DNA of 64,000 nt from the NCBI RefSeq assembly GCF_001612685.1, contig NZ_BDAY01000021.1, positions 62,001-126,000 on the forward strand. The letters run 5' to 3'. Within the stretch, counting starts at the first letter, position 1. Every line of letters begins with the position of its first letter. The notes beneath the pieces were generated by a model that had not been told where the DNA came from, did no database searches, and saw nothing but the letters and a program-made list of their open reading frames with translations. Both the position numbers and the translations under genes were made by a program. Of this stretch, positions 37,357 to 47,600 are shown in pieces. This stretch comes from Nocardia altamirensis NBRC 108246 (GTDB taxonomy: Bacteria > Actinomycetota > Actinomycetes > Mycobacteriales > Mycobacteriaceae).

Positions 37357-38547
37357 TCACCGTGCTTGGCCACTGTCCCTTGGTTCTGCCAGCTTCGGGC
37401 GCATCCACGGGTAGGGATCGCGGAGTGGACTTCGCTCGGATCGGACCTTCGTACGCAATTCCACCAACGGTTGTCCGGCGGTATAGAAGCGCCCGCGCCC
37501 GGTGCCATGCGGCGCAAGAACGCCTGAGTCCGCCAGCTGCGCCAGGTCTCGCGTAGCCGTATGTCCCTCGATACCGGTCCGCTTTATGTACCCGGACCGA
37601 CGGATCCGATAGCCGAGTACCGCGTCGAACATGATGTCGACGGTCCGTTCGGGCAGCGCGTTGTCCGCCGTCAGTTGGTCGAGGCCGATCCAGGTGCGGT
37701 TCGCCTCGACGATGCGCTGCGCCACGGTCTGTGCCTGCATGTGGTGTGCCCGCAGATTGAACGATATCCAGAGCTGTGCGTCAGCACGCGGCGCCCAATG
37801 ACCTCGGCCGGTCAACGCCAGGGCGGCGTAGTAGTCCTCGGTATTGGCTCCGAGCCACTCCTCGATGCTGGAAAAGGTCGGCTCGCCGATATCCGATCTG
37901 GTCAGCACCAGCGTGGCCAACGCCCTTGCCATGCGCCCGTTTCCGTCGCGGAATGGGTGAATCATCACCAAGTTCAGATGTGCCATCGCCGACCGGACGA
38001 GTGGATCGTGGCCTGCGTTTTCCTGCAGTGATTCCACCAGCGATTCCATCAATGCAGGCACGGCTTGGAAGTCTGGACCCTCGTACACGGTCGAGTCCGT
38101 CTTGGCGTCATGCACATAGATGGGCCCTTGCCGGTATCGCCCAGGCGATTTCGCGGGCTCGTGTTGCAAGAGCATGAAATGCATGGCCCGCAACTCTGCC
38201 GCCGAGAATGTCGTCTGCTTGTCATCACCTACGGCCAGGACATAATCCAACGCCCGTTGGTAGCCCTGGATCTCGAGAAAGGTCTGCTGGTCGGCACTGA
38301 GCGGTTCGTCTCCGTCGATAGCTGCCGCTGCGTCGTCTTCTTCGACGTTGTAGCCCTCGATGCTGTTGGACCCTTGGATGGCTTTGGCCAAGGCCGATCG
38401 TCGCAGCCCGCCCTCCCAGCGTTTCGGGGTTCGCAGCATGTGACGCAACTCTTTGCGCATCTGGTGGATCTCACCGAGCACAACTTCATCTTCGCTGGTC
38501 AGCGCTGGTATCGCGTAGATCGGCGCATGTTGCGATGTTGCATTCAT
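37357..38547 (-). CDS. Fic-domain protein with built-in inhibitory helix and C-terminal wHTH
   Basis: Probable AMP-transferase of 396 aa. The Fic motif HPFRDGNGR is intact (residues 197-205, catalytic H197). An N-terminal inhibitory motif of the S-x-x-x-E-G type lies at S60-G65 (SNSIEG), so this is a class II, self-inhibited Fic protein. The C-terminal 110 residues look like a winged-helix DNA-binding domain (GYIKRTGIEGHTATRDLAQLADSGVL split across it). TAGACAT heptamers and a -10 box abut the ATG, suggesting a leaderless transcript and possible autoregulation. No separate antitoxin gene is present. Confidence 0.9.
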   Translation of the reverse strand: MNATSQHAPIYAIPALTSEDEVVLGEIHQMRKELRHMLRTPKRWEGGLRRSALAKAIQGSNSIEGYNVEEDDAAAAIDGDEPLSADQQTFLEIQGYQRALDYVLAVGDDKQTTFSAAELRAMHFMLLQHEPAKSPGRYRQGPIYVHDAKTDSTVYEGPDFQAVPALMESLVESLQENAGHDPLVRSAMAHLNLVMIHPFRDGNGRMARALATLVLTRSDIGEPTFSSIEEWLGANTEDYYAALALTGRGHWAPRADAQLWISFNLRAHHMQAQTVAQRIVEANRTWIGLDQLTADNALPERTVDIMFDAVLGYRIRRSGYIKRTGIEGHTATRDLAQLADSGVLAPHGTGRGRFYTAGQPLVELRTKVRSERSPLRDPYPWMRPKLAEPRDSGQAR

Positions 38548-38548
38548 G

Positions 38549-38588
38549 TAGACATTCTACGCTTGAAATGTCTAGTTTAATTAGACAT
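38549..38588. promoter_or_regulatory. fic operator-promoter, leaderless
   Basis: On the minus strand a TAGAAT -10 box (38559 to 38554) ends 6 nt before the fic ATG, so transcription should begin at the start codon. Three TAGACAT/ATGTCTA heptamers (38549-38555, 38568-38574, 38582-38588) alternate in orientation over the same 40 bp. The last two form a perfect inverted repeat with a 7-bp spacer. Confidence 0.65.
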
Positions 38589-38590
38589 CG

Positions 38591-39358
38591 CTACGTGGTC
38601 AGGTCGCCGTTGAAGATGAGGAACCCGACGATGAGGCCTAGGACCATGCAGACGCCTGAGACGATCGCGGCCCATTTGCCGAGTGGTTCGCCCTTTCGGT
38701 GGCCGATGACGCCGAGAATGATGCCTGCGGGGCCGAACAGGATGGGGCAGAACAGGACCGCGATGATGCCGCAGACGAGTCCGATGATCGAGTACACCTG
38801 GGAACCGGACGGGTGGGGCGGGTTGGCGTACGGCTGGTAGGGCTGTTGCGGGTACGCCCCGTATTGGCCTGGGGGCGGGCTTTGCGGCTCGCCGTAGCCG
38901 GGATAGTTGTAGATTCCGCCCTGCGGATACTGCGGTGGGCTGGTCGCGTCCTGCGGCTGGCTGCCGCCGGGGTAGGGCGGGTACGGGGACTGCTGTTGCG
39001 CGCCCCACTGCTGGCCGCCGGGTGGCGCGGGTTGCGGTGTGCCCCACTGCTGTTGGCTACCCGGAGGATGCACGCCCGGCTGGTTGCCTGCAGATGATCC
39101 GGAATCCGAGGCGGTCCCGCCCAGCGGCCCGACGGGTGCATCGGACGGCTCCCACCATGCACCGGCCTGCGCGGGCGGCGGGGTATCGGACTGACTCGAA
39201 GACTGGGCCGCACCAGCATCTTTCGAGAGGGAAGGTGCCGCGCCAGACGGTGGCGCAGCGGGTTCCTTGCGCAGGGAAGCGCCCGACGATGCCGCGGACT
39301 CCGCGTCCGCAGGTTCCGGTGCACCGCCGGTGGACTTCGGATCGTGCGGCGTACTCAT
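38591..39358 (-). CDS. DUF4190 membrane protein with Pro/Gln-rich N-terminal region
   Basis: A 255-aa protein. Residues 1-185 are low-complexity (Pro, Gln, Gly, Tyr, Ser) and probably disordered and cytoplasmic. The C-terminal 65 residues contain two membrane segments, IIGLVCGIIAVLFCPILFG and AAIVSGVCMVLGLIVGF, joined by the GHRKGEPLGKW turn typical of DUF4190. GGGAGG precedes the ATG. Function unknown. It ends 43 bp before the fic start, leaving only the fic promoter between them. Confidence 0.85.
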   Translation of the reverse strand: MSTPHDPKSTGGAPEPADAESAASSGASLRKEPAAPPSGAAPSLSKDAGAAQSSSQSDTPPPAQAGAWWEPSDAPVGPLGGTASDSGSSAGNQPGVHPPGSQQQWGTPQPAPPGGQQWGAQQQSPYPPYPGGSQPQDATSPPQYPQGGIYNYPGYGEPQSPPPGQYGAYPQQPYQPYANPPHPSGSQVYSIIGLVCGIIAVLFCPILFGPAGIILGVIGHRKGEPLGKWAAIVSGVCMVLGLIVGFLIFNGDLTT

Positions 39359-39512
39359 CGCGCCCTCCCTCGGATCGTCGGGTCGCTACCTCTGTGCAGC
39401 CCCGCATTCGCGTCGTCCCCGGGTCGCCAACGGACGAACAATGTCCGAATGCTCCCGTTATGCGTACCACGCCGCGCGAGCGGTGATAGCGGATTGCGCT
39501 AGGCGGCGCGGC

Positions 39513-39773
39513 TCAAAGATCCGAATCGTCGACGATGTCCATGGCCGCCACTTCGGCGGGCCGCTCGTCGTCTTCCGCGTCCTCGGCGCGCTGACCGCGC
39601 GCCGTCCACTCCTGGGCCAGCTCGTCGCCGATCCCGAGCCTGCCGTCATCGTCGTTCTCGTGATACCGAATCCGCAGGTCATCCGGCGGATCCTCGACGT
39701 TGCGCTGATACGCGCGGATCTCGTCGGCCTGCTCGTCGTCGCCTAGGTCAGTGTCCAACGGTTCACGGTCCAT
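39513..39773 (-). CDS. small acidic hypothetical protein
   Basis: An 86-aa, strongly acidic protein (many Asp/Glu, ending AMDIVDDSDL) with no signal or membrane segment. The central YHENDDDGRLGIGDELAQEW looks conserved-protein-like, and the frame has normal codon bias, so I judge it real. The start is uncertain: ATG 39773 or GTG 39800. Downstream of prs on the same strand, beyond a terminator. Confidence 0.6.
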   Translation of the reverse strand: MDREPLDTDLGDDEQADEIRAYQRNVEDPPDDLRIRYHENDDDGRLGIGDELAQEWTARGQRAEDAEDDERPAEVAAMDIVDDSDL

Positions 39774-39823
39774 ACCCTCAGTATCCCCGCGCACCGCCAC
39801 AACTAACGGACCCCGCGCAAGCG

Positions 39824-39858
39824 AAAGGCCGCCCTGACCAAAGTCTGGGCGGCCTTTC
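39824..39858. terminator. Rho-independent-type terminator downstream of prs
   Basis: AAAGGCCGCCC and GGGCGGCCTTT form an 11-bp stem with a 13-nt loop, with A and T runs at the flanks, so it can work in both directions. Confidence 0.85.
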
Positions 39859-39884
39859 TACGCAATCTCTGATTTCGTGAGCAC

Positions 39885-39990
39885 ATGGGTAACTCACCGG
39901 GTACGGGCTAGCGTCCCCACTATCTCACCGCCGGACGCCAACGCGACTGTTGCGGCACCTAGGTCTGGCCAGAAATCCCGGAGAGGCGGG
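39885..39990 (+). repeat. dispersed 106-bp repeat, copy 2
   Basis: Aligns without gaps over 106 bp to the reverse complement of 42719-42824. Shared blocks include CATGGGTAACTCACCGGG, CTCACCGCCGG and CGGAGAGGCGG. It occupies nearly the whole space between the prs stop (40000) and the downstream terminator. Confidence 0.85.
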
Positions 39991-39999
39991 GGAGCGTTC

Positions 40000-40980
40000 C
40001 TACGCGTTGCCGTTGAAAAGGCCGGTGACCGAACCGTTTTCGAAGACCTCGCGGATGGTGCGGGCCAGCAGCGGCGCGATCGACAGCACCGTCAGCTGCG
40101 GGAACTTCTTCTCTTCGGTGATCGGCAGCGTGTTGGTGACCACGACCTCCTTGGCGCCGCAGGAGGCGAGCCGCTCCGCGGCCGGGTCGCTCAGCACACC
40201 GTGCGTTGCGGCGATGACGACATCGCCCGCACCCGCGTCTTTGAGCACCTTGACGGCGCCGGCGATGGTGCCACCGGTGTCGATCATGTCGTCGATCAGG
40301 ATGCAGGTGCGGCCCTCGACCTCACCGACAACGCGGTTCGACTTGACCTGGTTGGGCACCAGCGGATCACGGGTCTTGTGGATGAACGCCAGCGGCGAAC
40401 CGCCGAGCGAGTCGGCCCACTTCTCGGCGACGCGCACACGGCCGGAGTCGGGGGACACCACGGTGATGTTGTGGAGGGAGTAGTTGGTGCGGACGTACTC
40501 GGCGAGCTGCAGCTGCGCGTGCATGTGATCGACGGGGCCGTCGAAGAAGCCCTGGATCTGGTCGGTGTGCAGGTCGACGGTGATGATGCGATCCGCACCA
40601 GCGGTCTTGAGCAGGTCGGCGACCAGGCGGGCCGAGATCGGCTCGCGGCCGCGGTGCTTCTTGTCCTGGCGGGCGTACGGGTAGAACGGCAGCACGGCGG
40701 TGATCCGCTTCGCCGAACCGCGCTTGAGCGCGTCGATCATGATGAGCTGCTCCATCAACCACTGGTTCAGCGGCGCGGGGAAACTCTGCAGCACGAACGC
40801 ATCGGAGCCGCGGACCGACTCCTCGAACCGGACGAAGATCTCGCCGTTGGCGAAATCGCGCGCGGTCTGCGGCGTGACGTGGACGTCGAGTTCCTTGGCT
40901 ACCTGCTCGGCCAGCTCAGGATGAGCGCGTCCCGAGAAGAGCATCAGGTTCTTCTGGTTGTCGATCCATGACGCGGTCAC
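40000..40980 (-). CDS. prs: ribose-phosphate pyrophosphokinase
   Basis: Makes PRPP from ribose 5-phosphate and ATP. Class I signatures: FSGRAHPELAEQVA at the N-terminus, DLHTDQIQGFF, the flexible-loop region SPDSGRVRVAEKW and the PRPP-binding ILIDDMIDTGGT. Length 326 aa is standard. GTG start at 40980 overlaps the glmU stop (TAGTG), so the two genes form one unit, as in Rv1018c-Rv1017c. Confidence 0.97.
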   Translation of the reverse strand: MTASWIDNQKNLMLFSGRAHPELAEQVAKELDVHVTPQTARDFANGEIFVRFEESVRGSDAFVLQSFPAPLNQWLMEQLIMIDALKRGSAKRITAVLPFYPYARQDKKHRGREPISARLVADLLKTAGADRIITVDLHTDQIQGFFDGPVDHMHAQLQLAEYVRTNYSLHNITVVSPDSGRVRVAEKWADSLGGSPLAFIHKTRDPLVPNQVKSNRVVGEVEGRTCILIDDMIDTGGTIAGAVKVLKDAGAGDVVIAATHGVLSDPAAERLASCGAKEVVVTNTLPITEEKKFPQLTVLSIAPLLARTIREVFENGSVTGLFNGNA

Positions 40981-42467
40981 TACTGTTTGCCATCCTTTTG
41001 CTCGATTGCCTGCCCCGACAATTCCTTGGCCGCGATGGCTTCCGCCGCCGCGCGCGCCGCGGCCGTCCCTGGACGGTGTCGCTGCACCCAGCCCTCAATG
41101 TTCTTCTGCGGACCGCCGGTAATCGCGAGCGCTCCCGGCGGAACGCTTCTGCGCAGTACAGTACCCGCCGCCGTATACGCACCGTCACCCACCGTGACAG
41201 GTGCGACGAACATGGTGTCGCTGCCGGTGCGCACATGCGAGCCGACGGTGGTGTGGTGTTTGGCCACCCCGTCGTAATTCACGAAAACACTCGAAGCGCC
41301 GATGTTGCTGTACTCGCCGATGGTCGCGTCGCCGACATAGGTCAGATGCGGCACTTTGGAGTGCGCGCCGATCGAGGCATTCTTCGTTTCGACGAAGGCG
41401 CCGAGCTTGCCGGAGTTGCCGACAATGGTGCCCGGCCGCAGGTAGCTGTAGGGGCCGATGCTCGCGCCAGGCCCGATCATCGCGCCCTCGCCGTGCGTGC
41501 GCACCACCTTCGCGCCGTCGCCGACGACCACGTCGGTCAGCGTGCTGTCCGGCCCGATCTCGGCGTCCTCGCCGATCACGGTGTCGCCGAGCAACTGAAC
41601 GCCGGGGCGGATCACGGCGTCCCTGCTGATCCGCACGCTCGCGTCCACCCAAGTGGACGCCGGGTCGATGATGGTGACGCCCGCGCGCATGTGCCGTTCC
41701 AGGATGTAGCGGTTGAGCGTGTTCGTCGCATTGGCCAACTGGACCCGGTCGTTGACGCCGGTGACCTTGGCGGCATCGACGAGCCTTGCGCCGTGCACCG
41801 GGTGTCCGGCCTCGCGGGCCAGCCGCAGCACGTCGGTCAGATATAGCTCGTGCTGGGCGTTTGCCGTGGACAGTCGGCTGATCATGGTGCGCAGCACGGC
41901 CGCGTCGAACGCGTACACACCCGAGTTGACCTCGGTGATCGCCGCCTGGGCAGGTGTGGCGTCGGCGTGCTCGACAATCTCGACCACGTGCCCCTCGGCG
42001 TCCCTGATGATCCGGCCGTAGCCGTTCGGGTCGTCGGGCACGAAGGTCAGCACGGTGACCGCGGAACGTTCGGAGTAGCTGCGGTGTTCGTCGAGCAGCG
42101 CGGACAGGGTGTGCCCGTCGAGCAGCGGCACATCGGCGGAGGTGACGAGCAGATCGCCGGTGAAGCCGACCGGCAAGGCGGCAAGCGCGCACTGCACCGC
42201 GTGACCGGTGCCGAGCTGCTCCTCCTGGATGGCGGGGGTGATCTCACGGCCGAGGTCGGTGGCGACCGCGTTGGCCGCGGCGCCGACCTGTTCCCGGTCG
42301 TGCCCGATCACGGTGATCAGATAGGCGGGGTCGATCTCGTTTGCCGCATGCAGCGCGTGCGCGAGCATGCTCCGGCCGGCCAGCGAATGCAGCACCTTGG
42401 GGGTCTTCGACCGCATTCGTGTCCCGGCACCTGCTGCGAGAACGACGACGGCGGTCTGCTGTGGCAT
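40980..42467 (-). CDS. glmU: bifunctional GlmU (GlcN-1-P acetyltransferase / GlcNAc-1-P uridyltransferase)
   Basis: Supplies UDP-GlcNAc for peptidoglycan and arabinogalactan linker. The N-terminal pyrophosphorylase domain begins [18 protein letters not shown]; the C-terminal half is a left-handed beta-helix of hexapeptide repeats with the acetyltransferase residues near [16 protein letters not shown]. Length 495 aa. The ATG at 42467 (MPQQT) has GGGAG 4 nt upstream; an in-frame start 66 nt further upstream lacks support. tRNA-Gln lies 88 bp upstream on the same strand. Confidence 0.97.
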   Translation of the reverse strand: MPQQTAVVVLAAGAGTRMRSKTPKVLHSLAGRSMLAHALHAANEIDPAYLITVIGHDREQVGAAANAVATDLGREITPAIQEEQLGTGHAVQCALAALPVGFTGDLLVTSADVPLLDGHTLSALLDEHRSYSERSAVTVLTFVPDDPNGYGRIIRDAEGHVVEIVEHADATPAQAAITEVNSGVYAFDAAVLRTMISRLSTANAQHELYLTDVLRLAREAGHPVHGARLVDAAKVTGVNDRVQLANATNTLNRYILERHMRAGVTIIDPASTWVDASVRISRDAVIRPGVQLLGDTVIGEDAEIGPDSTLTDVVVGDGAKVVRTHGEGAMIGPGASIGPYSYLRPGTIVGNSGKLGAFVETKNASIGAHSKVPHLTYVGDATIGEYSNIGASSVFVNYDGVAKHHTTVGSHVRTGSDTMFVAPVTVGDGAYTAAGTVLRRSVPPGALAITGGPQKNIEGWVQRHRPGTAAARAAAEAIAAKELSGQAIEQKDGKQ

Positions 42468-42555
42468 GGATCTCCCTCGGCTGCCTGTCATCGTCTGGGG
42501 CTCTACTGTGCTGGGCGCAGATGTGCGGGCCAACGATAGTCATCGTGCTGCCGAG

Positions 42556-42626
42556 CTCCGCCGCCAGGACTCGAACCTGAACTATCTGAACCAAAATCAG
42601 AGGTGCTGCCATTACACCACGGCGGA
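42556..42626 (-). tRNA. tRNA-Gln (anticodon UUG)
   Basis: A 71-nt cloverleaf: acceptor arms TCCGCCG and CGGCGGA, anticodon stem TCTGA/TCAGA around loop TTTTGGT, and a T-loop GTTCGAGTCC. Discriminator is G and CCA is not encoded. The 88 bp to the glmU start show nothing else. Confidence 0.95.
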
Positions 42627-42718
42627 TTGCCACACCGGCGGATCGGGATCACCCGCCGCTGCGCCAAACGGCACGGGACAGATCCTCGCACATAGTCCCG
42701 CTTCTCCGCGATTCTGTT

Positions 42719-42824
42719 CCGCCTCTCCGCGGTTTTTGGCCAGATTCGGGTGCCGCGACTGTGACGTTGGCGACCGGCGGTGAGGTGCTCGGTGAGTTAG
42801 CCCGTGCCCGGTGAGTTACCCATG
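42719..42824 (-). repeat. dispersed 106-bp repeat, copy 3
   Basis: The reverse complement aligns gaplessly with 39885-39990. On its 5' side it carries an extra CGCTTCTCCGCG-type duplicate of the terminal GGAGAGGCGG block. It lies in the region between tRNA-Gln and the TetR gene that otherwise holds no gene. Confidence 0.85.
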
Positions 42825-43039
42825 TTCGTGCGAGATCTGTTGTCGGGTTGCGAAGAGATAGAGACAAGGAGAACAGAGAAGTTCGAGTGGGAACTCGGGG
42901 TGGCGAACTGTGTTTTGCGTGCTCACTGGATGCGGTTCGGAGATGTTTGACGGCTCGCCCGGGGTTGACGGGGCGTTCTGACCGGGTGTCTGGAACAGTT
43001 AGGGGACCGGATGGTCCAGCGAAGGGAGGCGGGAGGGCG

Positions 43040-43693
43040 TTGTCAGCGAGTGAACCGGCCCGGGTTTCCCGTCCGCGGATGACCGGGACGCAGCGACGGC
43101 AGCAGCTGATCGAGATCGGTCGCGCGCTGTTCGCCGAGCGTGGCTATGACGCCACCTCGATCGAAGAGATTGCCCAGCGGGCCCAGGTCTCCAAACCTGT
43201 GGTGTACGAACACTTCGGCGGCAAAGAGGGGTTGTACGCGGTCGTGGTCGACCGCGAGATGTCGATGTTGCTCGACATGATCGTGTCCTCGCTCACCCAG
43301 AATCGCTCCAGGATTCGGCTCGAACAGGTTGCGCTCGCGCTGCTGACCTACATCGAGGAACGGACCGACGGGTTCCGAATTCTGGTCCGCGATCAGCCTG
43401 CCGCCGCCGCGGAGGGGCGCTACTCGAGCCTGCTCAACGAGGCAACGAACCAGGTAGCGCACATCCTTGCCGGGGATTTCGAGCGCCGCGGCTTCGACAC
43501 CAGCCTCACCACGCTCTACGCCCAGGCGTTGGTCGGGCAGGTGGCGACCGCGGCCACCTGGTGGTTGGACGAGCGCAAACCGTCGAAAGAGGTTGTCGCG
43601 GCCCATTTGGTGAATCTGTGCTGGAACGGGCTGAGTCATCTGGAAGCCGACCCGCAACTCAGCTCGGAGTGGCGCGCCGGTACGGGGGAGTGA
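43040..43693 (+). CDS. TetR-family regulator, Rv1019-like
   Basis: A 217-aa regulator with helix-turn-helix GYDATSIEEIAQRAQVSKPVVYEHFGGKEGLY. Location between glmU and mfd matches Rv1019 of M. tuberculosis. I chose the TTG at 43040 because GGGAGG lies at good spacing; the ATG at 43079 (MTGTQRR) would shorten it by 13 residues and is possible. The C-terminal domain gives no ligand clue. Confidence 0.88.
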   Translation: MSASEPARVSRPRMTGTQRRQQLIEIGRALFAERGYDATSIEEIAQRAQVSKPVVYEHFGGKEGLYAVVVDREMSMLLDMIVSSLTQNRSRIRLEQVALALLTYIEERTDGFRILVRDQPAAAAEGRYSSLLNEATNQVAHILAGDFERRGFDTSLTTLYAQALVGQVATAATWWLDERKPSKEVVAAHLVNLCWNGLSHLEADPQLSSEWRAGTGE

Positions 43694-43809
43694 CTCAGCG
43701 TGTTAACCAGCGAATTGCGAAGTGGGTCCGGTCGAATGCTCGAATTGGCTGCCGGACGGGCACCTGATGGTACGGTTCACCCATCCTTTGGGTGCTGTTC
43801 GGGCGGTAA

Positions 43810-43840
43810 GTCGGTCTACTTCGTGATGTCGGTCTACTTC
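43810..43840. promoter_or_regulatory. direct repeat upstream of the ScbR-like gene
   Basis: GTCGGTCTACTTC occurs twice (43810-43822 and 43828-43840) with an 18-bp period, 36 bp before the next TetR gene. Possible operator or paired activator site. Confidence 0.4.
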
Positions 43841-43875
43841 AGGATGGCTGGTTTTTAGGATGACAGGCGGATCTG

Positions 43876-44523
43876 ATGGCTAGGCAAGCGCGCGCGGAGA
43901 TCACCCGCGACTCCGTTCTTGCGGGCGCTGCCGATGTCTTTCTGCGCTTGGGTTACGCGAACGCGAGTCTGAGCGAGATCATCGCGCAGTCCAATGTGAC
44001 CAAGGGCGCCTTGTACTTTCACTTCGGTTCGAAGGAAGAGCTGGCGCGCGCGGTCGTCGACCAGGGCAACGAGCGGTTGGTCAGCTCGTGTCAGGGCTTC
44101 TTCGACCCTCGAGTGCCTGCGCTGGAAGCGTGTATCGGAATCACCTATGTGGTGGCCGATCTATCGATGAACGATCCGATGGTCGGTGCGATGCTCAAGC
44201 TGACCCACCAGATCGGTGACTATCGCGGCGCCCAAGGCGACAACATCGCGAAGACCTGGGGCGACACCTACCGCGTTCTCTCCGAAAGAGCCATCGCCCA
44301 GGGCGATTTGCAGCCGGAGCTGGATGCCGACGTGATCGGCATGCTGCTGCAGGAGATGACCGCGGGCGTGCACATCATCGCCGTCGGCACCGAGTCGATC
44401 GATCAGATGGCGACCAGGATGGAACGCGTCTGGTACTTCCTGCTGCCCTCGATCGTTCCCGAGGAGAAGCTCGCCTACTTCCGCGAGTTCGCCGCCCGCC
44501 GATTACGCCGCTACGTGCCGTAG
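43876..44523 (+). CDS. TetR-family regulator resembling gamma-butyrolactone receptors
   Basis: A 215-aa protein. The start MARQARAEITRDSVL, the helix-turn-helix LSEIIAQSNVTKGALYFHFGSKEELA and overall length resemble the ArpA/ScbR autoregulator receptors of streptomycetes. Whether it binds a butyrolactone cannot be told from sequence, and no butyrolactone synthase (AfsA-like) gene is in the window. Located between the Rv1019-like gene and mfd, a position empty in M. tuberculosis. Confidence 0.85.
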   Translation: MARQARAEITRDSVLAGAADVFLRLGYANASLSEIIAQSNVTKGALYFHFGSKEELARAVVDQGNERLVSSCQGFFDPRVPALEACIGITYVVADLSMNDPMVGAMLKLTHQIGDYRGAQGDNIAKTWGDTYRVLSERAIAQGDLQPELDADVIGMLLQEMTAGVHIIAVGTESIDQMATRMERVWYFLLPSIVPEEKLAYFREFAARRLRRYVP

Positions 44524-44613
44524 CAGTCGGTACAGCCCAAGCTCGGGTTGTCGGCGGCACGAACTAGACTCGGCCTGCCGCTCGAATCAGCCGCTTGAGC
44601 TCAGGAGTTGTTC

Positions 44614-47600
44614 ATGTCGACCCTTCGTCCACCGCTGGTGGGACTGGCGGCGGTCGCCGGTGCCGACGCCGCCTTGCGGACCGTCGCCGACCTGGTCGGG
44701 AAGACGTCGGTCGAGCTGGTCGGACCGTCCGCGGTGCGGCCGTTCGTTGCCGCGACGATCGCCGCGAAGCAGCCGCTCGTCGTGGTCACCGCGACGGGCA
44801 GGGAAGCGGACGATCTGACCGTCGAGTTGGAGGAGATACTCGGCGCGGCGGTCGCGCAGTTCCCGTCCTGGGAAACGCTGCCGCACGAACGGTTGTCGCC
44901 GGGCGCGGACACGGTCGGTCGCAGACTCGAAGTCCTGCGCAGGCTGGCGCACCCCGAGGACCCGGTGTTTCCCGAGCCGCTACGGGTGGTCGTGACCACC
45001 GTGCGCTCGCTGATGCAGCCGATGGCCGGCGGGCTCGGCGACATCGAGCCGGTCGTGCTTCGCGTCGGCGCCGAGTTCGACTTCGACGAATTGCTCACGC
45101 GGCTGGTCGAATTCGCCTACACCCGGGTCGACATGGTCGGCAAGCGCGGCGAGTTCGCGGTGCGCGGCGGCATCCTCGACCTGTTCCCGCCGACCGCCGA
45201 TCATCCGGTGCGCGTGGAGTTCTGGGGTGACGAGGTCACCGAATTGCGGCCGTTCGCCGTCGCCGATCAGCGCTCGCTGAGCGAGGTGTCGGTCGAGGTG
45301 GTTGTCGCGCCGCCGTGTCGCGAGCTGCTGCTCACCGCCGCCGTGCGCGAGCGCGCCGCCGAGGTCGCGCTCGACAACGCGGCCGATGCCGCCCTGGTCG
45401 AGATGCTGGAGAAGCTGGCCAACGGCGTTCCGGTGGACGGCATGGAGGCGCTGCTTCCGGTGTTGCAGCCCGGCGAGCTGCGCCTGCTCACCGAGGTGCT
45501 GCCCGAGGAAACCCATGTGCTGCTGTGCGATCCGGAGAAGATCCGTACGCGCGCTGCCGATCTGGTGCGCACCGGTGAGGAGTTCCTGGAAGCATCCTGG
45601 ACCGCCGCGTCGTTCGGGGCCGCGGCACCGCTCGGCGCGCACGGCCTCGATCTGGCCGCGTCGGGCTATCGAGCGCTGCCCGCCGTGCACGAGAGCGCGA
45701 ACCAGCAGGGCCTGCCGTGGTGGACGCTGAGCCCGCTCACCTCGGGCGCCGCCACCGAGGTGGTGCTCCCGGTGCTGGCCGGGCCGACCGCGCGCGGTTC
45801 CGATGAGCTGGTCGCGACGATCTTCGCCTCGCTGCGCGCGCACGTGGCCACCGGCGGTCGCGCCGTGGTCGTCGTCGCCGGACACGGTACGGCACAACGC
45901 GTTCTGGAACGACTGGCCGACGCCGAGGTGCCGGCCGCCGCGCTGGAGACCGGGGCCGAACCGGCCAACGGTGTCGTCGGCGTGCTGTGCGGTTCGCTGC
46001 ACGACGGACTGGTGTTCGACGACGCCGGGCTGGTGATTGTCGCCGAATCCGATCTCACCGGCAACCGGGTCACCGCGCCGGGCGAGGGCAAGCGGCTGCC
46101 CGCCAAACGTCGCAACCAGGTCGACCCGCTCGCGTTGAACGCGGGCGACATGGTGGTGCACGACCAGCACGGCATCGGGCGCTTCGTCGAGATGATCGAG
46201 CGCACCGTCGGCGGCGCGCGCCGGGAATACCTCGTCATCGAATACGCGCCGGGCAAGCGTGGTCAGCCAGGCGACCGGCTTTTCGTGCCGATGGAGTCGC
46301 TCGATCAGCTGTCCCGCTATGTCGGCGGCGAGATGCCGAGCCTGTCCAAGCTCGGCGGCTCCGACTGGGCCAACACGAAACGCAAGGCGCGCAAGGCCGT
46401 CCGCGAGATCGCGGGCGAACTGGTGCAGCTGTACGCCGCGCGCCAGGCGGCGCCAGGCCATGCCTTCGGTCCGGACACGCCGTGGCAGCAAGAGATGGAG
46501 GACGCGTTCGCGTTCACCGAGACCGTCGATCAGATGACCGCCATCGCCGAGGTCAAGTCGGACATGGAGAAGCCGGTGCCGATGGACCGGGTGGTGTGTG
46601 GCGACGTCGGCTACGGCAAGACCGAGATCGCGGTGCGCGCCGCGTTCAAGGCGGTGCAGGACGGCAAGCAGGTCGTCGTGCTGGTGCCGACAACCCTGCT
46701 CGCGCAACAACATCTGCAGACCTTCACCGAACGCGTCGCAGGCTTCCCGATCACCGTGAAGGGCCTGTCCCGGTTCACCGACCCGGCCGATGCCAGGCAG
46801 GTGCTGGAGGGGATGGCCGACGGCAGCGTCGACATCGTGGTCGGCACGCACCGGCTGTTGCAGACCGGGGTGCGCTGGAAGGACCTCGGTCTCGTCGTTG
46901 TCGACGAGGAGCAGCGCTTCGGCGTCGAGCACAAGGAACACATCAAGGCGCTGCGCACCCACGTCGACGTGCTGACCATGTCCGCGACGCCGATCCCGCG
47001 CACCCTGGAGATGAGCCTGGCAGGCATCCGCGAGATGTCGACCATCCTCACCCCGCCCGAGGAGCGGCACCCGGTGCTCACCTACGTCGGCGCCTACAAC
47101 GACAAGCAGGTCACCGCCGCCATCCGGCGTGAGCTGCTGCGCGACGGCCAGATCTTCTACGTGCACAACCGGGTGTCCTCGATCGACAAGGCGGCCAAGC
47201 GGATTCGCGACCTGGTTCCGGAGGCGCGGATCGCCGTCGCGCACGGCCAGATGAACGAGGACACCCTCGAATCCACCGTGGAAGGCTTCTGGGAGCGCGA
47301 ATTCGACGTGCTCGTCTGCACCACCATCATCGAGACCGGCCTCGACATCTCCAACGCGAACACCCTGGTCGTGGAACGTGCTGACGCGCTTGGTCTTTCG
47401 CAGCTGCACCAGCTGCGCGGGCGGGTCGGGCGCAGCAGGGAACGTGGCTACGCCTACTTCCTCTACCCGCCGGAAAAGCCGCTCACCGAGACCGCCTACG
47501 ACCGGCTGGCCACCATCGCGCAGAACTCCGATCTCGGCGCAGGCATGGCGGTGGCGATGAAGGACCTCGAAATCCGTGGCGCCGGTAACGTGCTCGGCGC

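Noticed and set aside
37357..38547. Fic gene considered as part of a two-gene toxin-antitoxin system
   Set aside because: The inhibitory motif is inside the same protein, and the neighbour on the same strand is a DUF4190 membrane protein.
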